A stretch of DNA of 39,110 nucleotides, from positions 1 through 39,110 of the forward strand of contig SXHP01000059.1 in NCBI GenBank assembly GCA_005773165.1. Direction: 5' to 3'. A program made the translations under genes and the position numbers. Shown here piece after piece: positions 7,369-15,859 of the stretch. The first letter of the stretch is position 1. Every line of letters begins with the position of its first letter. This stretch comes from Sphingomonadales bacterium (GTDB lineage Bacteria > Pseudomonadota > Alphaproteobacteria > Sphingomonadales > Sphingomonadaceae). The notes beneath the pieces were generated by a model. It saw only the letters and a list, made by a program, of their open reading frames with translations, did no database searches and was not told where the DNA came from.

Positions 7369-7859
7369 GCCGCCCTCCCGGTCTGCGCGAAGGGATCGAA
7401 CGCCGCGAACTGGTCGGCGAGCCGGGCGACCGCATGATGCGCCAGGGTCTCGCACCGTTCGCGCGTGAGCGCGGCGAGGATGATTCCGCAGTTGAGGTCG
7501 CCCGACTGTCTGGACATCATGACGATGTCAGCGAGCACCGTCTGCGCGTAGTAGCACAGGTTGCGGAAGGTGGGGTCGAAGTAGAGCTCGGGCGCACCCA
7601 TGACATCGACGGCCATTGCGAGTCGGCGCCGGTCGATATTGAGATAGTCGACCAGATCGTCGAGCGTGCGATCGGTCATCGGCCGCTCCCCGCGCCGGAC
7701 CTTGCCGAGATAGGAGCGATCGAGCGTCAAGGCCCGCGCCACCTCGGCATCTGAGAGTCGCTGGCGGCGCATGCACTCGGCAATCACCGTCCGGCAGCCT
7801 GCCAGGCGGTCATGTTTCGCGGTGTTCGGCGGCTCCGGTACGTCCGTGTCAGTCGTCAT
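7365..7859 (-). CDS. Cro/C1-type HTH protein, probable regulator
   Basis: A 164-residue protein with a recognisable helix-turn-helix at about residues 36-60 (SDAEVARALTLDRSYLGKVRRG), followed by LDDLVDYLNIDRRRL. The C-terminal ~80 residues (YFDPTFRNLCYYAQTVLADI and onward) are not recognised. It is co-transcribed with the transglycosylase (GTGA overlap) and faces the tra promoter region. Its own promoter carries an inverted repeat over the -10, so autoregulation and control of transfer or partner genes are plausible inferences. GGGGGA seven bases before the ATG supports the start; that sequence sits in a hairpin. Confidence 0.65.
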   Translation of the reverse strand: MTTDTDVPEPPNTAKHDRLAGCRTVIAECMRRQRLSDAEVARALTLDRSYLGKVRRGERPMTDRTLDDLVDYLNIDRRRLAMAVDVMGAPELYFDPTFRNLCYYAQTVLADIVMMSRQSGDLNCGIILAALTRERCETLAHHAVARLADQFAAFDPFAQTGRAA

Positions 7860-7861
7860 CG

Positions 7862-7881
7862 GCGAATCCCCCCGGATTCGC
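7862..7881 (-). promoter_or_regulatory. Leader hairpin enclosing the HTH gene's ribosome site
   Basis: GCGAATCC and GGATTCGC form a perfect 8-base stem with a four-base loop, immediately before the ATG at 7859. On the mRNA the GGGGGG run that serves as Shine-Dalgarno lies in the loop and the 3' arm, so folding would hide it. Translational control of the HTH gene is inferred. Confidence 0.5.
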
Positions 7882-7884
7882 GCC

Positions 7885-7914
7885 CTATAATGTTTTATAG
7901 CGAAGTCGTGTCAA
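7885..7914 (-). promoter_or_regulatory. Sigma-70-type promoter with operator-like dyad for the HTH gene
   Basis: On the minus strand TTGACA (7914-7909), a 17-base spacer and ATTATA (7891-7886) make a near-consensus promoter, the strongest in the window. CTATAA-TGTT-TTATAG (7885-7900) is an inverted repeat overlapping the -10, a typical place for a repressor. The -35 overlaps the 3' end of the neighbouring gene at 7911-8276. Confidence 0.65.
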
Positions 7915-8276
7915 GCGCCGACTTCCGACTCTCCCGCCACAACAAGCACTTGCAGCATCACGGTCACGCATTCGCGAATCGCCAGCGATCGCCCCGCGGC
8001 TCTCTCGAGCCGCTCGCGCGACGAATGCCAGCTGTCCGACCAGCGTGAATCGATGCGCAGGCAGAAGTTAAGCGACGCCGGCGCCTTCGCGGCCTCTAGG
8101 ATGCCGTCGATCTCCGCTGCGGTGAAGTCGCGGACCGCGCACAACCGCGCGGCCCGCGCGCAAGCGGTGTGGACGCTCTCAAAGCGGCTAGTGCGACGCG
8201 AATAGGCCGCGATCGCGTTGGCGGCGAGGGTGAACAGCGCCTCGTTGGCCTGGATCCGGTGGATGCTGGTCGTCAC
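7911..8276 (-). CDS. Small conserved unknown protein, paralogue of 28181-28540
   Basis: A 121-residue soluble, helix-rich protein of unknown function. It shares its N-terminal pattern with the product of 28181-28540: SIHRIQANEALFTLA against SIFRLQVSEELFAMA, an S-RT-RF motif, and a C-terminal segment of the type RECVTVM against RQMLAIT. These two relatives sit just outside the two ends of the tra operon. The start is a GTG at 8276 without a strong ribosome site. The ~35 bases before the stop contain the -35 of the HTH gene's promoter. I recognise no domain; a plasmid maintenance, regulatory or transfer-linked role would be a guess. Confidence 0.55.
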   Translation of the reverse strand: MTTSIHRIQANEALFTLAANAIAAYSRRTSRFESVHTACARAARLCAVRDFTAAEIDGILEAAKAPASLNFCLRIDSRWSDSWHSSRERLERAAGRSLAIRECVTVMLQVLVVAGESEVGA

Positions 8277-8592
8277 GAAGTGCGCGCGCGGAAGATGGAT
8301 ACAAGCGAATCGGGCATGTCACAGCATAACGGAGGAGTCGTCGACCTGCGCGGGTACCGGGCCGGTCAGGCCCGTGCTGGGTCGGCCAAGGCGGCGCTGC
8401 GGACTTGCCCAGAGCAGCTGCGGGCGGTCCGACCGCGTCCCGAAACAACCTGACCCGGACGGGGACCGTCGAGCAGCGAAGTGCGACGAAGCGATACGCC
8501 GGTACCTCCCAAACCATTGAAACACGACTTGGTTTCCGCCTGCTTAACGCTGCGGCGTCTGTCCGGACGCCGGCAGGAACGGGAGAAAGCGG
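8277..8592. other. Leader region of the tra operon
   Basis: This is a 316-base gap between the minus-strand unknown gene and traA, and it must hold the promoter for the transfer operon. TTGAAA near 8517 is a weak -35 candidate. A CGGCGTC/GACGCCG hairpin (8553-8572) lies just before the traA ribosome site. A 45-codon frame from ATG 8318 to 8453 has no good ribosome site and is not called. I see no oriT with a convincing nick region. Confidence 0.4.
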
Positions 8593-8919
8593 ATGATTAC
8601 GAAAGCGGAAGAGAGGAGGGGAATCTCGCCGGAGATGCTGCTCCTCGCACTGGCGGTCCTGACGGTTGTCATGATCTTCGGGGCCGGCGCGGCCTTTGCC
8701 GGCACCGATGCCACCTTCGACACGGCGCTGACGAAATTCACCGATTTCCTCGAGGGGTCGGGCGGCAAGATCATCACCGTGCTGTCGCTCGCCGGCGGTC
8801 TCGTGGCGCTCGCCTCGGGACGGTTCAGCCTCGGCCAGGTCGCCGTCCCCGTCGCGGTCGGCGTCGGCTCGGGCACCGGCATCCCCATCGTCACGTCGAC
8901 GGTCACCGCGACGATCTGA
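8593..8919 (+). CDS. traA: TraA-like F-type pilin precursor
   Basis: A 108-residue prepilin. A charged start (MITKAEERRG) and a long hydrophobic signal end at AFA (residue 36), leaving a mature chain of about 72 residues, close to F pilin (70). The mature part shows a polar helix (TKFTDFLEG) followed by two hydrophobic stretches (ITVLSLAGGLVALASG and VAVPVAVGVG), the helix-loop-helix form of TraA/VirB2 pilins. GGGAGA precedes the ATG. It is the first gene of the transfer operon, with traL, traE and traK in the canonical F order. The pilin polymerises into the conjugative pilus after processing at the inner membrane. Confidence 0.83.
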   Translation: MITKAEERRGISPEMLLLALAVLTVVMIFGAGAAFAGTDATFDTALTKFTDFLEGSGGKIITVLSLAGGLVALASGRFSLGQVAVPVAVGVGSGTGIPIVTSTVTATI

Positions 8920-8972
8920 CGGCCAACGTCCGGTCGCTCCCCGGCCGGACGCACCTGGAGGGTGGCACGACC

Positions 8973-9257
8973 ATGGACCGTTACTCGATCCCGCAGCATC
9001 TCGACGACCCGGAGCTGATCGGCTTCTGGACGCTCGACGAGTTCGTCGCGATGGCGCTCCCGTTCGTCTGGGGCATCCTCGCGCAACACGTGCTGATCGG
9101 GATCGGGCTTTCGCTGCTCGGCTGGTGGGGGTTCCGCAAACTCAAGGCAGGCAAGGCGGCCGCGTGGATCATCCACATGGCCTACTGGCACCTGCCCGCC
9201 GGTTTCACCGGGCTCAAGGCCGTGCCGCCCTCGCATCTTCGTCTGATGGTGGGTTGA
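8973..9257 (+). CDS. traL: TraL, pilus assembly membrane protein
   Basis: A 94-residue protein with the TraL layout: a short cytoplasmic start (YSIPQHLDDPELIGFWTLDE) followed by hydrophobic segments (ALPFVWGILAQHVLIGIGLS) and a basic loop (FRKLKAGK). TraL is a small inner-membrane part of the F-type machine, needed for pilus assembly and related to VirB3. The ATG at 8973 has GGAGGG upstream at slightly long spacing. traE begins two bases after the stop. Confidence 0.82.
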   Translation: MDRYSIPQHLDDPELIGFWTLDEFVAMALPFVWGILAQHVLIGIGLSLLGWWGFRKLKAGKAAAWIIHMAYWHLPAGFTGLKAVPPSHLRLMVG

Positions 9258-9258
9258 G

Positions 9259-9822
9259 ATGGATCACTCGCTCTCGCTCGCGACCGCGCAGCGCACGCTC
9301 AAGCAGCGCAACGCGCTGGGCCTCGCTTGCCTGGTGCTCGCCGGCGCGGTCGCGCTGCTACTGCTGGTCGGCGCGACCCGCGACCGCGAGGTGATCTTGC
9401 AGCCGATCGCGCGCAGCCCGCTCACGATCTCGTCGAGCGGCGTGTCGCGCGATTATCTCGAGATGGTCACCCGCGACACCGCGCTCATGACGCTCAACCG
9501 CAGCCCGGAAAACCTCCAATACTGGATGGATTCCGTGCTGGCGATCGCCACGCCCGAGAGCCACGGCGCGCTCAAGCGCGATTTGCTGAAGATCGTCGAC
9601 GAGCAGCGCGGCTCAAGCGTCGCGCAGTTCTTCACGATCGACGGCATGCGGGTCGACCCCGAGCGCCTGACCTCCGAGGTCAGCGGCACGCTTCACACGA
9701 TCGTCGGCTCGAAGGAGGTCTCCGCCGAGCCACGCCGCTTCCGCTATCACTGGGCCTATCGCGGGCTGAGCCTGCGCCTGCGCGGCTTCGGCATGGTCCA
9801 GTCTAAGGACAAGGAGGACTGA
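9259..9822 (+). CDS. traE: TraE, VirB8-like assembly protein
   Basis: A 187-residue bitopic protein: a short cytoplasmic N-terminus, one membrane span (about residues 20-40, LGLACLVLAGAVALLLLVG), then a periplasmic domain. TraE is the F-type counterpart of VirB8 and helps nucleate the core complex. Length matches F TraE (188). Only two bases separate it from traL, and traK follows after three. Confidence 0.85.
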   Translation: MDHSLSLATAQRTLKQRNALGLACLVLAGAVALLLLVGATRDREVILQPIARSPLTISSSGVSRDYLEMVTRDTALMTLNRSPENLQYWMDSVLAIATPESHGALKRDLLKIVDEQRGSSVAQFFTIDGMRVDPERLTSEVSGTLHTIVGSKEVSAEPRRFRYHWAYRGLSLRLRGFGMVQSKDKED

Positions 9823-9825
9823 CCC

Positions 9826-10620
9826 ATGTCGCCCTATGTTGTCGGCCTAGTCGGGATCGGCGCGGTCTTCGCCTCGCGCCAGCTCTGCATGATGTCGCGG
9901 TTCGCGGGTGCCGCCATGATCGGTGCCGGCCTGCTCATCGCCGCGTCACCGGCCTATGCCCGCGACGAGATACTGCTCGCCAAGGACAACAGCGAGGTCA
10001 ACTGCACGGTGTCGGCCAAGGGTCTGACCCGGATCAGCCTCAAGGACGACCGCTTCGCGACGCTGTCGAAGATGAGCACGGCCTCCGACCTCGACGACTT
10101 CGAGGTGGTCAATGAGCCGACCCGCGGAGACATCTACCTCTCGCTGCCCGATGGTTATGCCCGGCCCGACGTCTCGTTCTTCGGCACGACAGCGAAGGGG
10201 TATGTTTACAAGTTCGCCTGCCGCGTCGATGGCGCCGGCGCGCACCAGGTTTTCGTCGAGAACCGGGACCTGCTCCGCGACGCCGCGGTGCCCGCCGGCC
10301 GGGCGACCGCGGACGCGCCGATCGCGCTCGTCCAGGCGATGTACGCCGGCACCGCGCTCGACGGGTTCGACTTCCGGCAGCTGAGCCTCGACCCGGTCCG
10401 CGTCGGCGCGCTCAAGGTGCGGATGGTCTCGGAGTATCGCGGGCCCGACCTCTCGGGCCGCGTGCTCCGGATTGAGAACGTCGGCGGCGCCGACGTCACG
10501 CTCGACGAGACCGTGATCGCGCCCTCGAACGCGGTGGCGGTCAGCGTGTCCGCGCCCAAGCTCAAGCCCGGCGAGGTCACCACCGCCTTCATCGTCCTGC
10601 CCACGGGAGCCGTGAAATGA
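9826..10620 (+). CDS. traK: TraK, outer-membrane core-complex secretin-like protein
   Basis: A 264-residue exported protein, the VirB9-like component that with TraB and TraV forms the envelope-spanning core. An AAGGAGG ribosome site supports the ATG at 9826, but the signal peptide looks most natural from an internal Met at residue 22 or 23 (MMSRFAGAAMIG..., cleavage after AYA), so the true start may be 9889 or 9892. The mature part is beta-rich (DEILLAKDNSEVNCTVSAKG, GYVYKFACRVDG), ending in an Ig-like segment (LKPGEVTTAFIVLP). Its stop overlaps traB by four bases. Confidence 0.85.
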   Translation: MSPYVVGLVGIGAVFASRQLCMMSRFAGAAMIGAGLLIAASPAYARDEILLAKDNSEVNCTVSAKGLTRISLKDDRFATLSKMSTASDLDDFEVVNEPTRGDIYLSLPDGYARPDVSFFGTTAKGYVYKFACRVDGAGAHQVFVENRDLLRDAAVPAGRATADAPIALVQAMYAGTALDGFDFRQLSLDPVRVGALKVRMVSEYRGPDLSGRVLRIENVGGADVTLDETVIAPSNAVAVSVSAPKLKPGEVTTAFIVLPTGAVK

Positions 10621-11933
10621 GCCTCGCCGACCTCCTGCGTCGCAAGCCCAAGCAGCTCGACGCCGAACCGGAGGAGATGACCGAGCTCGACGCGAACGAG
10701 GCGGTGCGCCGTCGGCAGTTGCTCTACCTTTCGGGCGCGGGCGCGGTCGCGCTGGTGCTGGGTTCGCTCTACATCTTCGATGGCGACGACGCTCCTGCGC
10801 CCGAGGCCGACGGCGGCAGCGAGATCGCCGTCTCCGCCGACGACCTCGTCAACCGCAACATGTCGCAGCGCGAGTGGATGGCGGCGTCGGAAGGACGGCT
10901 CCAGTCGATCGATAACCGTTTGAAGGCCGTCGACGGGCAGACCGCGCAGGTCCAGCAGCTGGAGGCGCAGCTCGCCCAGGTCCGCGCCGAGAACCAGGGC
11001 ATGGCCTCGGACGGTCAAAGGGTCATGTCGGCCTACCAGTCCGAGAACGACCAACTGCGCGCGGCGCTCTCTGCCGCCAAGTCGTCGCCGGTGACGGCTG
11101 GACCGGCAGCGATGTATGGTTCGGGCTCGCCGACCTACGCGCAGGCGGGTGCGGCGCAGGCCCCGGCCGGGCAGGCGGCGGCCGCGGCGGCTCCCGCGCG
11201 CCTGAACGCGGTAAAGCTCGTCAGCTTCGAAGGCGGCCCAGCGGGCAACGCGACCAGGATCTCGGGCGGGTCGACCAGCTACACCGACAGCCCGAACTAC
11301 CTGCCGCCGAACTCGATCGCGCGGGCGCGCGTCATCGTCGGCGTGGATGCGTCGGCGGGCGTCTCCTCGCAGAGCGACCCGTTGCCCGTGGTGCTCCGCA
11401 TCACCGGACCGGCGCGCTCGGTTTACGCCAAGGGCAAGCTGCTCTCGACGCGGATCGAGGGCTGCCTCGTCAACGGCGCGGCGCGCGGCGATCTCTCCTC
11501 GGAGAAGGTCTACATCAAGCTGCAGCGCATGACCTGCCCGCAGGCGAACGGCCGCTTCGCCGTCTCGGACGTCAAAGGCTTCATCGCCTTCGGCGGCAAG
11601 ACCGGGGTGAGGGGCAGGGTGGTGAGCCGCGAGGGTAGCCTCGCGAGCCAGGCGTTCTTCGCCGGCCTCGTCAGCAGCGCCGGAGGGGCTCTGAGCAGCG
11701 CCTTCAACGCGCCTGTCGCCACCATCAGGACGAACGGCGACGGGGGCCGCGACCATACGCCGGACCTCGGGAACGTCGGTCTGCGCGCCCTGGGCGGGGG
11801 CGCCGAGCAAAGCGGCAAGTCGGTGGCCGAATATCTGATCGAGCGGGCCGAGCAGTACCAGCCGGTCATCGAGATGCCGACGGGCGTCGATGTCGAGATC
11901 GTCTTTCTCGAGGGCGTGTTCATCCAGAACTGA
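10617..11933 (+). CDS. traB: TraB, VirB10-like core-complex scaffold
   Basis: A 438-residue inner-membrane-anchored protein that spans the periplasm to the outer membrane. In order it has a cytoplasmic tail, a transmembrane helix (about residues 37-57, LLYLSGAGAVALVLGSLYIF), a coiled coil (about 85-145, rich in Gln, Glu and Leu), an Ala/Gly/Pro linker and a C-terminal TrbI/VirB10-like beta domain (PLPVVLRITGPARSVYAKGK, RIEGCLVNG, VKGFIAFGGKTGVRGRVVSR). It starts inside the traK stop (ATGA overlap). It is a little shorter than F TraB (475). Confidence 0.88.
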   Translation: MSLADLLRRKPKQLDAEPEEMTELDANEAVRRRQLLYLSGAGAVALVLGSLYIFDGDDAPAPEADGGSEIAVSADDLVNRNMSQREWMAASEGRLQSIDNRLKAVDGQTAQVQQLEAQLAQVRAENQGMASDGQRVMSAYQSENDQLRAALSAAKSSPVTAGPAAMYGSGSPTYAQAGAAQAPAGQAAAAAAPARLNAVKLVSFEGGPAGNATRISGGSTSYTDSPNYLPPNSIARARVIVGVDASAGVSSQSDPLPVVLRITGPARSVYAKGKLLSTRIEGCLVNGAARGDLSSEKVYIKLQRMTCPQANGRFAVSDVKGFIAFGGKTGVRGRVVSREGSLASQAFFAGLVSSAGGALSSAFNAPVATIRTNGDGGRDHTPDLGNVGLRALGGGAEQSGKSVAEYLIERAEQYQPVIEMPTGVDVEIVFLEGVFIQN

Positions 11934-11944
11934 AGGGGCGCGAG

Positions 11945-12757
11945 ATGATCGAAGCATATAACGGATTGAATCTCGCGGCCGCCGCGATCGGCGCGGCGCT
12001 GCTGACCGGCTCGGCCGCGCCCGCGCCGGACCAGATGGTGCAGGCGGCGCTCAAGACGCGACTGCCCAAGACCGTGGTCACCAAGGTCGACTGCGCCAAG
12101 GTGAAGGGGCTCTGCGAGGTCACCAGCGGCGACAACCTGTTCTACGTCGATGCCCAGGCTCGTTACCTGGTCATCGGGCGCGTGTACGACCTCGAGACGC
12201 GCCAAGACCTGACCGCGGCGCGACTGCTCGAAATGAACCCCGACCTGCTCGTCGGCGGCGCGGCGAAGGCCAACGCCGCCGCGGCGGCGGGCGACGCGCC
12301 CGGGCCCGGCGGCGCACGGCAGGTGGTACGTGCGACGCCGACCAAGGTCGATCTGTCGAAGCTCAGCCGCGCCGGCGCGATCGAGTGGGGCAGGGGAGGG
12401 CCAGCGGTCACCGTCTTCTCGGATTTTCACTGCGGCTACTGCCGCGCGCTTGCGAAAGAGCTCGCCAGGATGGACGTGCGGGTGATCGAGCGGCCGATCT
12501 CGGTGTTGGGGAGCCGCGAAGTGGCCAACCAGGTGCTGTGCGCGCGCGACCGTGCGGCCGCCGTCCATGCCGCCTATGCAGGTGCGCCGATCGCGTCGAA
12601 ACTCTGCGACACGCGCGGCCTCGATGAGAACGAGGCCTTTGCCCGCGCGCATGGCTTTACCGGCACGCCGGTCATCGTCCGCGCCGACGGGGCCGTGATC
12701 GAGGGCTTCCGTCCGGCTCCGGCGCTCGAAGCCTGGCTGAAGGGGTCCGCCTCGTGA
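11945..12757 (+). CDS. DsbC-family periplasmic thiol isomerase
   Basis: A 270-residue thioredoxin-fold protein with active site CGYC (Cys163-Cys166) after a VFSDFHCGYC strand, a cis-Pro loop (GTPVIVRADG) and an N-terminal region resembling the DsbC dimerisation arm (VTSGDNLFYVDAQARYLVIG). It has a hydrophobic export signal. It probably forms or reshuffles disulfides in the many Cys-rich transfer proteins downstream (TraU, TraN, TraH). It lies between traB and traV; its stop overlaps the traV GTG by four bases. Confidence 0.83.
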   Translation: MIEAYNGLNLAAAAIGAALLTGSAAPAPDQMVQAALKTRLPKTVVTKVDCAKVKGLCEVTSGDNLFYVDAQARYLVIGRVYDLETRQDLTAARLLEMNPDLLVGGAAKANAAAAAGDAPGPGGARQVVRATPTKVDLSKLSRAGAIEWGRGGPAVTVFSDFHCGYCRALAKELARMDVRVIERPISVLGSREVANQVLCARDRAAAVHAAYAGAPIASKLCDTRGLDENEAFARAHGFTGTPVIVRADGAVIEGFRPAPALEAWLKGSAS

Positions 12758-13326
12758 TCCGCGCCGCGCCCATCCTCGGCCTAGCGGCGTTGGTTGGCGG
12801 CTGCACGACCTTCGGCACCAATGTGAAGGGTAGCTTCTCCTGCCAGGCTCCCGACGGGCTGTGCGCGCCCTCGTCGGTGATCGACGACCGCGCGCTCGCG
12901 ATCATCGCGGGCGAGGTGGCCGCCCCGGTGGTTGCGCCCGCCGCGGACCTCGCCATCCTGCGCACGCCCGCGCTCAGCAAGGGCGTCGTGGCGCGCAGCG
13001 ACCAGAAGGTGCTCCGCATCGTCTTCCCGGCGCATGTCGACGCGCGCGGTCGTTACCACGAGCAGAGCGTGGTCCGGGCGTTGGTCGATCCCGGCACCTG
13101 GCTGGCGGCGGCGCCGCCGGCACAGCCCGCGACCGCCGCGGCGGGGGAGGCGACCGAAGTCGCCGCCGCCCCGGCGCCGAGCATTGATGCGGTGCTCGCC
13201 GCGCGCGCCCGCGCGAAGCCGGCACCACTGTCACGCGAGGCGCTCGCCGCCGAAGTCGACACGGTGCTTGGCCGGCCCGTGTCGACCAACGCGCCGGCGT
13301 CGTTCCCCGCCCGGGTTGAGGACTGA
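12754..13326 (+). CDS. traV: TraV, outer-membrane lipoprotein of the core complex
   Basis: A 190-residue lipoprotein. The signal ends in a lipobox (ALVGGC, Cys at about residue 17), then comes the TraV-type conserved start FGTNVKGSFSCQAPDGLC. The C-terminal third is an Ala/Pro-rich, low-complexity segment. TraV is the VirB7-like anchor that holds TraK and TraB at the outer membrane. GTG start in a GTGA overlap with the dsbC-like gene. Confidence 0.85.
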   Translation: MIRAAPILGLAALVGGCTTFGTNVKGSFSCQAPDGLCAPSSVIDDRALAIIAGEVAAPVVAPAADLAILRTPALSKGVVARSDQKVLRIVFPAHVDARGRYHEQSVVRALVDPGTWLAAAPPAQPATAAAGEATEVAAAPAPSIDAVLAARARAKPAPLSREALAAEVDTVLGRPVSTNAPASFPARVED

Positions 13327-13330
13327 GGCG

Positions 13331-15859
13331 ATGGCGAGCCGGCCCGGCATCATCGCCCGCCTGCTCGGCGATACCGCCGAGCCCGAGCGCGAGCAGGCGG
13401 CGCACGGCGTGCCGATGCTCGCGCACTGGCTGCCCTACCGCAGCTACGACCCGGCGACGGGCATCCTCTACAACACCCGCTCGATCGGCTGGGGGCTGGA
13501 AGTCGCCCCCTTGCTCGGCGCCGACGAGCGAACGGGCGAGATCCTGACCCAGTTCTTCTCGGACGGCGTCCCCGCGAACGCCCGCGTCCAGATCCTCGCG
13601 TTCCAGTCCCCGCGCGTCGGCGACATCATCGGCCGCTACGCGATGCCGCGGTTCCGCGCCGGTGGCGTGTTCCGCAAGATCGCCGAGCATCGCGCCCAGG
13701 CCTTGAAGGCGGGCGCGTGGACGTCGCTGTCGAAGGACGGCGCTTTCCATGTCCGCCACCACCGCATCTTCCTCTCGGTCTCGGCGCAAGTGGGCAAGGT
13801 CGACGCGGCCGAGCTCGTCGCCTTGCGCGACGGCGTCGTCTCGGCGCTTCAGTCGATCGGGGTGGCGAGCCAGCGCCTGACGCCCGTCGAGCTCATCCAG
13901 CTGATCGACGACGTGATCGCGCCCGCCTTCGACGTCTCGGACCACCCGAGTGAATACAGCGCGCTCGACCCGATCGCCGACCAGTGCCTACGCCGCGACG
14001 TCCAGACCCAGGTCCAGGCCGACCGCCTGCTCGTATCGGTTGAGCCGCTGCGCGCGGTCACCACGCTCGCCGGCGAGACCGAGGTCGCCGAGATCAAGCC
14101 CGATACCTTCGACTACCGCTTCTTCTCGGTCAGAAACTTCCCCGCCCGCTGGGCGCCATGGGACGTCCAAAAAGTCATCGGGGACATGTTCTCCGACAAG
14201 CTACGGCCGGGTTGCCCGACGCTCACCTCGCTGTGCCTCGCTTATGGCGACGAGGATTCCGCCTCGAGCCGTGCGGGCTACAAGTTTATGCGAACGACGA
14301 GTCTCGCCGACAGCAAGTCGGCGCGGCTGCTCCCCCAGCTCAAGGACCAGAGCCGCGAATGGGAGCATGTCGCGCAGGAACTCAAGCTCGGCCGCAAACT
14401 CGTCCAAGCCTATTACGCGGTCGGCATCATCTCGCCCAAGGGCCGAGGCGACGCCAACGAGCGGCTGATCAAGGCAATCTACAAGGCGGCGGGCTGGGAC
14501 CTGCTCGACGAACGCTACCTCCAGGTGGCGGCGCTGCTCGCCTGCCTGCCGGTGACACTCGCCAACGGCCTCGACAGCGACCTGAAGCGCATGAAGCGCT
14601 TCCGCACCATGCTGACGACCACGGCGTCGGCGATCGCGCCGCTCCAGGGCGAGTATCTCGGCGGCGCGACGCCGCATCTGCTGCTGATCGGGCGGCGCGG
14701 CCAGCCGTTCTTCTGGAGCCCGTTCCAGAACGCGGCCGGCAACCACAACGTCGCGGTGTTCGGCAAGAGCGGCAGCGGCAAGTCGGTCGCGCTGCAGGAG
14801 CTTTGCGCCGCGCTCGCCGGCGTCGGCTCCAAGGTGATCGTCATCGACGACGGCCGCTCGTTCGAGCACATGGCGCGTATCCTAGGCGGCGCGTTCGTCG
14901 AATTCCGGCTTCGCGACGGCTTCTCGCTCAACCCGTTCAGCATGATCGACTCGGGCCTGATCGCCGAGGACGAGGACTATCTCGTCGATGCGCTCGCGAT
15001 GCTGAAGTCGATCGTCGGGCAGATGGCGCGCCACGTCGAGCGGCTGAACGACACCGAGCGCGGGCTGATCGACAGCGCCGTCAACCGCGTGTGGGAGGCC
15101 AGGGGCAGGGCCGGGGCGATCGACGACGTGATCGCCGCGTTGCGTGAGGAGGGCAACCCGCAGGCCGACGACCTCGCCGTCGCTATGTACCCCTTCTCGG
15201 GCGGCGGCACCTATGGCCGCTTCTTCATCGGCGAGGCCTCGGTGGACATGTCGGCCGGCCTCACCGTCTTCGAACTGTCCGACCTTTCCGCCCGCGAGGA
15301 ACTGCGGTCGGTCATTCTGACGGCGGTCATGTTCCTTTCGTCGCAGACGATGCGGCGGCTCGATCGCGAGCTGCCCAAGGCCCTGCTCATCGACGAGGCT
15401 TGGCAGATGCTTCGCGGCGGCTCGATGGCCGACTTCGTCGAAACCTATTCCCGCACCTGCCGCAAGTATGGCGCGAGCCTCATCACCGCGACTCAGTCGC
15501 TCAACGACTATTACAAGTCGGACGGGTCGCGCGCGGCGCTTGAGAACTCGGACTGGTCGATAATCCTCCAGCAGAAGCCGGAGACGATCAGCGACTTCGC
15601 CAAGCACGACCGTTTCGACATGGACGCCTACACCGAGGCGCTGCTCCGATCGCTCAAGCGCAGCGGCAGCGAGTATTCCGACGTGCTCATCAAGGGGCCG
15701 GAGACGCTGGCGGTGGGCCGTCTCGTGCTCGACCCCTATTCGGCGACGCTTTACTCGTCGAGCCCGCGCGTCTTCGCCGCGATCGAGCGGCTGTTGGGCG
15801 AGGGCGTCTCGATCGACGAGGCGATCGAGCGCGTCGCGGCGGGGGAGGGCCTGCAGTGA
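13331..15859 (+). CDS. traC: TraC, VirB4-like conjugation ATPase
   Basis: An 842-residue cytoplasmic ATPase that powers pilus assembly. The N-terminal half is the TraC/VirB4-specific domain (LPYRSYDPATGILYNTRSIG). The C-terminal half is a RecA-like ATPase with Walker A GKSGSGKS (478-485), Walker B LLIDE (685-689) and the later ITATQS motif (about 718-723). Length is close to F TraC (875). I chose the ATG at 13331, four bases past the traV stop, although the frame is open far upstream inside traV. Its stop overlaps the next small gene. Confidence 0.92.
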   Translation: MASRPGIIARLLGDTAEPEREQAAHGVPMLAHWLPYRSYDPATGILYNTRSIGWGLEVAPLLGADERTGEILTQFFSDGVPANARVQILAFQSPRVGDIIGRYAMPRFRAGGVFRKIAEHRAQALKAGAWTSLSKDGAFHVRHHRIFLSVSAQVGKVDAAELVALRDGVVSALQSIGVASQRLTPVELIQLIDDVIAPAFDVSDHPSEYSALDPIADQCLRRDVQTQVQADRLLVSVEPLRAVTTLAGETEVAEIKPDTFDYRFFSVRNFPARWAPWDVQKVIGDMFSDKLRPGCPTLTSLCLAYGDEDSASSRAGYKFMRTTSLADSKSARLLPQLKDQSREWEHVAQELKLGRKLVQAYYAVGIISPKGRGDANERLIKAIYKAAGWDLLDERYLQVAALLACLPVTLANGLDSDLKRMKRFRTMLTTTASAIAPLQGEYLGGATPHLLLIGRRGQPFFWSPFQNAAGNHNVAVFGKSGSGKSVALQELCAALAGVGSKVIVIDDGRSFEHMARILGGAFVEFRLRDGFSLNPFSMIDSGLIAEDEDYLVDALAMLKSIVGQMARHVERLNDTERGLIDSAVNRVWEARGRAGAIDDVIAALREEGNPQADDLAVAMYPFSGGGTYGRFFIGEASVDMSAGLTVFELSDLSAREELRSVILTAVMFLSSQTMRRLDRELPKALLIDEAWQMLRGGSMADFVETYSRTCRKYGASLITATQSLNDYYKSDGSRAALENSDWSIILQQKPETISDFAKHDRFDMDAYTEALLRSLKRSGSEYSDVLIKGPETLAVGRLVLDPYSATLYSSSPRVFAAIERLLGEGVSIDEAIERVAAGEGLQ

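Noticed and set aside
8318-8453. 45-codon frame (MSQHNGGVVDLRGYRAG...) in the tra leader
   Set aside because: No ribosome site, no recognisable family and no frame conservation to judge. It could be a leader peptide, but the support is too thin.
8481-8972. N-terminal extension of the traL frame
   Set aside because: The frame is open far upstream but runs through traA in another frame; the ATG at 8973 with GGAGGG gives a normal-length TraL.
10206-11957. Minus-strand frame of 583 codons opposite traK/traB
   Set aside because: Shadow frame without recognisable domains; traB on the other strand is clear and in operon context.
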